Assembly: GCA_015229165.1 (NCBI GenBank) | Contig: JADGCD010000023.1 | Coordinates: 1-15,763 of the forward strand | From: Nitrospinota bacterium | GTDB taxonomy: Bacteria; Nitrospinota_A; UBA7883; JADGGD01 | Length of the DNA: 15,763 nt | Direction: 5' to 3' | In this document: one piece after another, positions 1 through 5,093 of the stretch | Layout of the letters: every line of letters starts with the position of its first letter | Numbering within the stretch: position 1 is the stretch's first letter | Position numbers and translations under genes: made by a program | Notes under the pieces: generated by a model | What the model was told of the DNA's origin: nothing | The model's input: the letters and a program-made list of their open reading frames with translations, nothing else | The model's database searches: none

Positions 1-272
1 AGGCGATACCCCCGCGCATCCCGGAAAAAATAGGTCTCACCCACGGTCAGCCGCGACGCGATCTCCTCCACACGCAGTCGGTCGTCGGGATGTCGCAACG
101 TCTCCTCCGCCACGGCGCGCGGATCGTCGCGCCCCTCGTCCGCCGCCAAGTCGGTCAGAGCCCGCGCCAGATCGCTCCACTTCGTGCGGGGGAAAGAAAG
201 CCCGGTTACGGTCGCCAGCAGAATGGCGAGCCGCTCTAGCGTCTCCTCGGGGATCGTCATCGTCGTGGGCAT
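1..272 (-). CDS. cheR: CheR-type chemotaxis protein methyltransferase, N-terminal part (runs off left edge)
   Basis: Only the first 90 codons are present; the gene continues leftwards out of the window. CheR enzymes methylate glutamates on chemoreceptors with S-adenosylmethionine. Seen: an acidic, helical N-terminal region followed by VGETYFFRD at residues 77-85, the hallmark that joins the N-terminal helical domain to the methyltransferase domain in CheR. The ATG at 272 lies one base after the cheW stop, with a purine-rich AAGAGG about 9 bases upstream; an in-frame ATG at 260 is a less likely start. The SAM-binding domain and any C-terminal TPR extension, common in CheR of non-canonical chemosensory operons, lie outside the window. 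The position after a receiver protein and CheW supports a chemosensory pathway that need not control flagella. Confidence 0.85.
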   Translation of the reverse strand, partial: MPTTMTIPEETLERLAILLATVTGLSFPRTKWSDLARALTDLAADEGRDDPRAVAEETLRHPDDRLRVEEIASRLTVGETYFFRDARGYR

Positions 273-273
273 G

Positions 274-729
274 TCAGAGCGCCTCTTCCAGCCGCAGCGC
301 TTCCTCGGGTGTCAGCGCCAACTCCGGATCGTGCAAGAGAAGTATCCCGTCGGGAAGCCGCGCCACCCCTTGCAGATGGTCGAATCCCGGACCGGGAGGC
401 CCGGCCGCTTCAAGGGCGCTTTCGGGAATGGTCACCGTGTCTCCGGTCCGGTCCACCTGCAACGCCAGAAGGCGGTGTCGGGTCCGAAAGAAAATGAGGT
501 GATCCTCCACCGGAAGGGGATGCTCCGGGATTCCAAATCGGCGCCGCAGGCTGATGACCGGCGTTACGAGGCCGTGATAACTAACAATCCCCGACACCAC
601 CTCCGGGCCCCCCGGTAGCGGCGTCACCGCCACCATCCGGGTCACCCGCTCCACCGGCGCAAGAGGGAGCGCGCCGAGGGTCGCCCCGACACCGAAAAGC
701 AGTACCTGGATCGTCCGCGCTCCGCTCAT
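274..729 (-). CDS. cheW: CheW-like chemosensory coupling protein
   Basis: This 151-residue protein has the size and pattern of a single-domain CheW, the cytoplasmic adaptor that links chemoreceptors to a CheA kinase. Seen: an opening beta strand (IQVLLFGVGATLGALPL), then VERVTRM, the GIVSYHGLVTPVISLRRRFG segment typical of the CheW fold, and a final DGILLLHDPEL stretch. The start overlaps the stop of the upstream receiver gene as ATGA, and a strong AGGAGG-like site sits about 7 bases before it, indicating translational coupling. The cheR start follows its stop after one base. No CheA, receptor or CheB is visible; they may lie to the left. Confidence 0.9.
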   Translation of the reverse strand: MSGARTIQVLLFGVGATLGALPLAPVERVTRMVAVTPLPGGPEVVSGIVSYHGLVTPVISLRRRFGIPEHPLPVEDHLIFFRTRHRLLALQVDRTGDTVTIPESALEAAGPPGPGFDHLQGVARLPDGILLLHDPELALTPEEALRLEEAL

Positions 730-1925
730 GGCCCCCCCTCCTGGGAGGAGGTGACTTCCTTCGCCACGATCGGCGTCCCCAGGCGCCGGGCGATCTTCCG
801 GAAAAGGAGTTCCGTGCGCACCGGCTTGAGTATAAAATCGACCGCGCCCGCCCCGAGCGACGCCTTGACCAGCCCTTTGGTTCCGAATCCGGTGAGCATG
901 ATGACCGGCGGCGTACCGCTTCCGTGCGCCTGCGTGGCCAGCCGGATGGTCTCGATCCCATCAATCCCCGGCATCTGGTAATCCATCAGGATCAGATCGA
1001 ACGTCCTGCGGTTGAGGAGCGCGAGCGCACGCATACCGTCGCCGGTCGCCGTGACTGAATATCCCCGCTCCCCGAGCATGTCGATCAAGGTCGCCCGGTA
1101 TTCGTCGTTGTCCTCGACCACCAGGATGCTTGGGCTCCCCTGCCGGGCGGGAAGTCGCCTAAGCGCCTGCCGGGACTTGTCAAGGGTCTGGCGCTGGGTG
1201 TCGACATTATCCCGCCATTCCACGATCCGGCGCCCCAGTTCGCACCCGGCCCTCCCGACGGCGCTTCGAATGTCATCGACGGCGTACTTCCCGAGCGCAT
1301 CGCCGAGTAGCCGTTCGTCTTTTACGACGGCGACATCGGCATACTCCGGCTTGCCGAGCAGGCTTGCAAGACCGACAAACTTCGCCTCCATTTCCTCGCC
1401 GAGGAGCTCGTGGATTTTTATCGAATCATCACGAAGCCCCTCTCCGTCCCGCAGCGCATGCTCCACAACGATGAGGGCCTGCTCCACCGTCGTCAGCGCC
1501 TGTCGCGTCGCGCCCGAGCCCCCTTCCATCCTTCGCTCATGCGCGGCGGAGATGGCCTGATGGATGGCCCAAAGAAGCCGATGGCCATCCTGGAGCGGCT
1601 TGTCCACCAGATAGTCGTCGAAGATGTTCTGAAGACAGCGGTCGTACGCCTTGGGCGCATCGGCGGCGGCGCAGAGGAGTATCGTGCGGTGGGGAAGCTG
1701 ATGGATCTTGGTCGAGAGGCGATACAGCGTCAGATAGGCTCGCTCGGCGGCCTCCACCTGTTGGAAGGTCAGGACGACGACCGACGGCTCTTCCTTCTCG
1801 ATGAAGGAGATCCCTTCCGGCAGCGACGTGGTGGAGAAAACGGACGCATAGACTTCGGCGACCGCCTTCATGACTTCTTGCGGTGCGCTCTCGTGATCGC
1901 CGATTACAAGAATGGACTCCTGCAT
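726..1925 (-). CDS. Tandem-receiver response regulator (degenerate N-terminal plus intact C-terminal REC domain)
   Basis: A 399-residue cytoplasmic protein. The C-terminal receiver (about 265-385) is complete: acidic pair E271/D272 in ILVVEDND, phosphoacceptor D315 in LILMDYQMPG, T345 in MLTG and K367 in LKP. The N-terminal segment (4-128) has receiver-like spacing (ILVIGD, VDKP with K109) but the strand that should end in the phosphoacceptor reads VVVLTF, with T53 in place of Asp, so it is probably a pseudo-receiver. A helical linker (130-262) joins them. There is no DNA-binding or enzymatic output domain. The ATG at 1925 is preferred over a TTG at 1961 because GAGAGG lies 5 bases upstream. 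It is first in the operon with cheW and cheR, so a CheY-like output or phosphate sink is likely (inference). Confidence 0.85.
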   Translation of the reverse strand: MQESILVIGDHESAPQEVMKAVAEVYASVFSTTSLPEGISFIEKEEPSVVVLTFQQVEAAERAYLTLYRLSTKIHQLPHRTILLCAAADAPKAYDRCLQNIFDDYLVDKPLQDGHRLLWAIHQAISAAHERRMEGGSGATRQALTTVEQALIVVEHALRDGEGLRDDSIKIHELLGEEMEAKFVGLASLLGKPEYADVAVVKDERLLGDALGKYAVDDIRSAVGRAGCELGRRIVEWRDNVDTQRQTLDKSRQALRRLPARQGSPSILVVEDNDEYRATLIDMLGERGYSVTATGDGMRALALLNRRTFDLILMDYQMPGIDGIETIRLATQAHGSGTPPVIMLTGFGTKGLVKASLGAGAVDFILKPVRTELLFRKIARRLGTPIVAKEVTSSQEGGP

Positions 1926-2016
1926 GTCGTCCTCTCTTGCCAAAGGCGCCTTTACAGCCAATCACCCCACAACAAGGCGATCAAGCCTGCAAGGCATATT
2001 AAGCCGTACTACAAAC

Positions 2017-2033
2017 AATGTACATTCATTATA
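2017..2033 (-). promoter_or_regulatory. Probable -10 element with overlapping palindrome for the chemosensory operon
   Basis: On the minus strand a consensus TATAAT occupies 2033-2028, about 100 bases before the receiver gene start. No good -35 hexamer lies at the usual 16-18 bp, although TTGTCT occurs with a 20-bp gap. The perfect palindrome AATGTACATT at 2017-2026 falls where transcription would start, so it could be an operator. The -10 is seen directly; the roles are inferred. Confidence 0.45.
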
Positions 2034-2095
2034 CTATCTGCATCTTGCGGTCGAGACAAGGGTAAATATTGGGCAATACGCCACTATATAATATT

Positions 2096-2138
2096 GTAGA
2101 CACCGCTTGGTTACCTTGGGGGGAAGGGGGGTGTCTAC
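2096..2138. repeat. Perfect 9-bp inverted repeat with G-rich loop
   Basis: GTAGACACC at 2096-2104 is exactly complementary to GGTGTCTAC at 2130-2138. The 25-base interior holds a second small dyad (CCTT/AAGG at 2114-2126) around a run of G. It follows the sulP gene and precedes the chemosensory promoter. There is no T run beside it on either strand, so it is not a classical terminator. It could be a regulator site or a remnant of a small mobile element. Confidence 0.55.
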
Positions 2139-2172
2139 GTCATGCTAGGCTGTTGATTGCACCGCATAAATA

Positions 2173-2184
2173 GCCCATGTGGGC
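2173..2184 (-). terminator. Weak terminator-like hairpin downstream of sulP
   Basis: Read on the minus strand, a GCCCA/TGGGC stem (5 bp, 2-base gap) is followed directly by TATTTATG. It lies about 120 bases after the sulP stop. The stem is short and the T tract imperfect, so this is only a candidate end of the sulP transcript. Confidence 0.25.
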
Positions 2185-2305
2185 GCCCGGCTTAATCCGT
2201 ATTGGCGCCGAAAAAGTGATCGACCCATTAGCCTTACATATTGATTATGTACCACTTCTGACTAGATCGCCGAAGGATACGCGCCCCACGGTCAGGCGAC
2301 CGGCA

Positions 2306-4063
2306 TCATCCCTCGGTCCGCTCCCGTTCCCGCAGCACTTCCGCCGCCCGTTCGAGCGCCAGGTCGATATGGGGAGTGACGTTCTCCGGACCGATCCGCT
2401 CCGGGAACCCCGCCCGGTCAAGCGCATGCAGGAGCTTCTCCCGCACCCCCGAGAGGATGAGTGTCGTTCCGCTCATGGCGCAGGCTTCGCGCAGCTCGTC
2501 GAGCGCGTGGATGGCGGTGGCGTCGATCATCGGCACGTGCCGCAGGCGGAGGATGAAACAGACGGGTCGGGCGCCGATGCTCAACAGCGTATGCTTCAAC
2601 CGGTCTGCGACGCCGAAAAAGAAGGGGCCGTTGATCTCGTAGACCTGCACCTGATCGGGAATCGTGCGCAACGACGTGGCGTCGGGGTCGAAGGACGCGG
2701 CCCTCCCCTCCCCTGCCAGCAGTTCCATGTAATCTCCCCCTACCGCCGAGAACTCCGTCACCTCCATCATCCGACGCACGAACAGGAGCGAAGCCAGCAC
2801 CACCCCCACCTGGACCGCAAGGGTCAGATCCACCAGCGCGGTCAGCAGGAACGTCAACACCAGCACCATCGCATCGTCGCGAGGGGCGCTCAAAATCGCC
2901 TTGAAGTGCTTCAGCTCCGCCATGTTCCACGCCACGACCACCAGAATCGCCGCCAGCGACGCCAGCGGGATCTTGACGATCAGGGGGGCGAGGAAAAACA
3001 TGAAGAGCGCAAGGGCGACGGCGTGGATCATTCCCGACAGGGGTGTCCGCCCGCCGACGCGGATGTTCGTCACCGTCCGGGCGATGGCCCCGGTGGCGGG
3101 AATCCCCCCGAACAGGGCCGAAAAGATGTTCGCCACCCCCTGTCCCACCAGCTCCCGGTTGGAATGGTGGGTCCGTCCGGTCATGCCGTCGGCCACCACC
3201 GCGCTCATCAGCGACTCGATCCCCCCCAGCAGGGCGATGGTCACCGCCGACGGAAGGAGGGTCTGTATCTGTTCGAGGGTCACCGACGGGATTGACGGCG
3301 ACGGGAGGGTTTTCGGGATTTCGCCGAACCGGGTCTCGATAGTCTGCACCGGTATGTCAAAGAGCCAGACAACCAGTCCCCCGAAGCCAACGATCAACAA
3401 CGGTCCCGGAATGGCCGGATAGATCCGCCGGGAAACCAGCAGTCCGATCACCGAGAGTATCGAAAGGGCCGCCGTCCACGGGTCGATCGTATGCAGCGAG
3501 GTCAAATAGATGCCCCACTGATGATGAACCTCCGGCGGCAACGGCCCCAGCGGCATGCCGAGGAAATCCTTGATCTGCGCGGAGAAGATGATCACCGCGA
3601 TGCCGGCGGTGATGCCGGTGGTCACCGGATAAGGGATGAACTTGATGGCGGCGCCGAAGCGGAAGAGCCCCATCAGAATCATCATGAAACCGGCCATGAA
3701 GGTGGCCACCACCAGCCCCTCGTACCCGTGCTGGCGGACGATGGCGTAGACCACCACCACAAACGCGCCGGTCGGACCACCGATCTGGTAGCGGCTTCCG
3801 CCGAGGGCGGAGATGAGAAATCCGGCCACGATGGCGGTGAACAGGCCCCGCTCCGGGCCGACGCCGCTGGCGATGGCAAAGGCCATGGCCAAGGGAAGGG
3901 CGACTACTCCAACCGTCAGCCCTGCCACCAGGTCGGCGCCCAGATCGCGCCGTCCATACCCGTCCCGCAACGCCTCGACGCTGGCCGGGAGGGGGAGAGA
4001 GCGCAGCCCCCCGAGCGTCCGCGCAAGATAACCGGTCGTTTCTTCCTTCAGTTGAATGCTCAT
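2306..4063 (-). CDS. SulP-family anion transporter with C-terminal STAS domain
   Basis: A 585-residue inner-membrane protein of normal length for bacterial SulP carriers, which move sulfate, bicarbonate or dicarboxylates by symport or exchange. Seen: a short cytoplasmic N-terminus, then many hydrophobic helices starting at about 46-68 (GLTVGVVALPLAMAFAIASG, the conserved first helix), GGPTGAF at 95-101 and the conserved GGIPATGAIARTVTNIR segment. The STAS domain spans about 470-575 with PMIDATAIHAL (D514) at its regulatory loop. The ATG at 4063 is supported by GAGG about 7 bases upstream. It lies downstream of a cytochrome-like gene on the same strand, but a strong hairpin separates them and no clear promoter of its own was found. 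No carbonic anhydrase or sulfate-assimilation gene is adjacent, so the substrate is open. Confidence 0.93.
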   Translation of the reverse strand: MSIQLKEETTGYLARTLGGLRSLPLPASVEALRDGYGRRDLGADLVAGLTVGVVALPLAMAFAIASGVGPERGLFTAIVAGFLISALGGSRYQIGGPTGAFVVVVYAIVRQHGYEGLVVATFMAGFMMILMGLFRFGAAIKFIPYPVTTGITAGIAVIIFSAQIKDFLGMPLGPLPPEVHHQWGIYLTSLHTIDPWTAALSILSVIGLLVSRRIYPAIPGPLLIVGFGGLVVWLFDIPVQTIETRFGEIPKTLPSPSIPSVTLEQIQTLLPSAVTIALLGGIESLMSAVVADGMTGRTHHSNRELVGQGVANIFSALFGGIPATGAIARTVTNIRVGGRTPLSGMIHAVALALFMFFLAPLIVKIPLASLAAILVVVAWNMAELKHFKAILSAPRDDAMVLVLTFLLTALVDLTLAVQVGVVLASLLFVRRMMEVTEFSAVGGDYMELLAGEGRAASFDPDATSLRTIPDQVQVYEINGPFFFGVADRLKHTLLSIGARPVCFILRLRHVPMIDATAIHALDELREACAMSGTTLILSGVREKLLHALDRAGFPERIGPENVTPHIDLALERAAEVLRERERTEG

Positions 4064-4088
4064 GCCAGTGCCTCGGCCCTCCGAAATG

Positions 4089-4119
4089 GAAAGACTCCCC
4101 TCCGCGAGGGGAGCCTTTC
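4089..4119 (-). terminator. Strong hairpin between the cytochrome-like gene and sulP
   Basis: CTCCCCTC (4095-4102) and GAGGGGAG (4106-4113) pair perfectly around a 3-base loop; after one mismatch the stem extends by GAAAG/CTTTC (4089-4093, 4115-4119). On the minus strand it is followed by TCTTTCC, a modest T-rich tail. It starts about 30 bases after the cytochrome-like gene stop and ends about 25 bases before the sulP ATG. It is a probable intrinsic terminator or attenuator that uncouples sulP from the upstream gene. Confidence 0.6.
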
Positions 4120-4148
4120 GGATACGGACGGATGAGACTCGTCGTTTC

Positions 4149-4589
4149 CTAATATATAGGCATGCGGTCGTCGTGGCAACCGGAACTGGCGCAGGAGCCG
4201 TTGTTTTGCGGGTGGAGGTTCATGCGGGCGGAGGCTTCGGCGGTGTAGCCTCCTTCGGGATTCCCCCCGTCCTTGCTGCGCATGCAAAAGTTCTGCTGGG
4301 AGTTGGCTATCAGCCGGTAGACGGCCCCCCCATCCTCGATAATGGTGACCACCGTCCCCTCCGGCGCCGATCCCCCGTAGCTCAGAGTCCGGTGGCTATG
4401 GCATCCGTCGCGCAGGCAGGCCGTATAGGCCCGGCTCGCATGTTTCGACCTGGTCTTGCAGGTAAACTCCTGCACCGGCTGAGGGGAACTGTCCGATCCC
4501 GTCGCCCCACCGCAAGCCGACAAGACCAGCGACGTTACGGCCATCACACCAGCGACTCCCAGCAAGAAATGCCGGCCAGCCTTTTTCAA
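4149..4589 (-). CDS. Small c-type cytochrome-like lipoprotein with two CX4CH motifs
   Basis: A 146-residue exported protein when started at TTG 4589. The N-terminus is a lipoprotein signal: TTG AAA AAG, a hydrophobic core, and a lipobox LSAC with Cys26 (SACGG). Two probable haem-attachment sites are visible, CLRDGCH (58-64) and CASSGCH (133-139). Both have four rather than two residues between the cysteines, a variant known in tetrahaem cytochromes c3. Two extra cysteines (about 44 and 102) precede the motifs at unequal distances. A longer TTG start at 4619 is possible; the shorter form is preferred for its signal peptide and a GAGGAG upstream, though spacing is long (11 bases). It is likely an envelope-anchored electron carrier or redox sensor. 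No recognised family was identified beyond the motifs. Confidence 0.75.
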   Translation of the reverse strand: MKKAGRHFLLGVAGVMAVTSLVLSACGGATGSDSSPQPVQEFTCKTRSKHASRAYTACLRDGCHSHRTLSYGGSAPEGTVVTIIEDGGAVYRLIANSQQNFCMRSKDGGNPEGGYTAEASARMNLHPQNNGSCASSGCHDDRMPIY

Positions 4590-4656
4590 GGTATTGCGCG
4601 CTCCTCGTCCTGGGTACAACCATCATCCCCGTAGGGACACTGCAACTTCTTCCGGA

Positions 4657-4685
4657 ATTATATCCAGTCTCATAAACGCCGTCAT
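4657..4685 (-). promoter_or_regulatory. Sigma70-type promoter for the cytochrome-like gene
   Basis: On the minus strand, ATGACG (4685-4680, four of six matches to the -35 consensus) is separated by 17 bp from a perfect TATAAT (4662-4657). Transcription would begin near 4650, giving a leader of about 30 or 60 bases depending on which TTG start is used. Confidence 0.6.
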
Positions 4686-4814
4686 CCCCAAGAAATGCAA
4701 TACAGCATTCTCTTTATTAGCATAAACTTAACGCACTTTCTCCTCACAGGGCACCTTTCCACCCCTCCTTTCCGATGTACCCAATTAAGCCCCACAAATA
4801 GGTACAAAAGAGAG

Positions 4815-4843
4815 TTGTATTCCCGACCCGACAACGATAATAT
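4815..4843 (+). promoter_or_regulatory. Weak candidate promoter for the rightward operon
   Basis: TTGTAT (4815-4820) and TAATAT (4838-4843) are 17 bp apart; an alternative -10 is GATAAT at 4836-4841, with only a 15-bp gap. Matches to consensus are partial. The leader would be about 245 bases long and contain both the repeat cluster and the hairpin. Confidence 0.25.
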
Positions 4844-4870
4844 TCACCCGGCTTGGAATCGTTCAAAGAG

Positions 4871-4906
4871 GGAAACAGGCGTTTCCTGTGGCTTTGTCCC
4901 CTGTGG
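4871..4906 (+). promoter_or_regulatory. Cluster of dyad and direct repeats, possible operator
   Basis: GGAAAC (4871-4876) and GTTTCC (4881-4886) form a perfect 6-bp dyad with a 4-base gap. CCTGTGG occurs twice, at 4885-4891 and 4900-4906, with a 15-base period. The density of symmetry in non-coding DNA upstream of the operon suggests a regulator-binding site, but no known motif was matched. Confidence 0.3.
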
Positions 4907-5003
4907 AAAACGCAGGTCTTCGCCTTTCATGTGGCCGGATTCGGGGATTTAGCATGGTCCGCGCCGCAGTAATAAACGGGAGACCGTAACGTAGGGCATT
5001 TCT

Positions 5004-5036
5004 CCGGGACCAGAGAAGCGTGGCGCTTCTTCCCGG
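5004..5036 (+). promoter_or_regulatory. Long two-part hairpin in the leader of the envelope operon
   Basis: The inner stem AGAAGCG/CGCTTCT (5014-5020, 5024-5030) with a TGG loop is flanked by an outer stem CCGGGA/TCCCGG (5004-5009, 5031-5036). Together they make 13 base pairs with a 4-base bulge on the left arm only. It ends 57 bases before the ATG at 5094 and is followed by ATTGTAGCGTCTTT, a poor T tract. It could be an attenuator, a weak terminator or an mRNA-stabilising or regulator-binding element. Confidence 0.5.
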
Positions 5037-5093
5037 ATTGTAGCGTCTTTATGGGCACTCAACACACACTCTATTCTTGAGCTGACGACTACC

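Larger units (their letters stand above)
1926..2305. other. Intergenic region between sulP 3' end and the chemosensory operon
   Basis: About 380 bases without a convincing gene; a plus-strand frame starting at 2177 is the shadow of sulP. Base composition is clearly more AT-rich than the flanks around 1990-2100. It contains the chemosensory operon promoter candidate (2028-2033), a 10-bp palindrome (2017-2026), a perfect 9-bp inverted repeat (2096-2138) and a small hairpin followed by TATTTATG on the minus strand (2173-2184). A CGGTC/GACCG hairpin (2289-2302) lies just after the sulP stop, without a T run. The stretch from about 2151 (TGTTGATTGC) to about 2246 (GGCGCCGAAAAAGTGATCGA) loosely recalls the non-coding ends of IS21-family elements; this is from memory and weak. 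Confidence 0.5.
4686..5093. other. Divergent intergenic region upstream of the five-gene envelope operon
   Basis: About 400 bases with no supported gene; a plus-strand frame from 4695 has no family signature or good ribosome site. AT-richer than the coding DNA. It must hold the promoter of the rightward operon. Candidates seen are a weak promoter at 4815-4843, a cluster of small dyads and direct repeats at 4871-4906, and a strong leader hairpin at 5004-5036. No tRNA, riboswitch or CRISPR was recognised. Confidence 0.5.

Noticed and set aside
2177..3295. 372-residue open frame on the plus strand
   Set aside because: Antisense to sulP, rich in R, H and Q with no recognisable domain; sulP is unambiguous on the other strand.
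4741..4940. Possible cyclic-dinucleotide (GEMM-type) riboswitch
   Set aside because: Short similarities such as CACAGGGCA and GGACAAAGCC were noticed, but the conserved core and paired stems could not be assembled on either strand.
4695..4952. 85-residue plus-strand frame in the divergent intergenic region
   Set aside because: No ribosome site, no signature, AT-rich non-coding composition and overlap with promoter-like and repeat elements.
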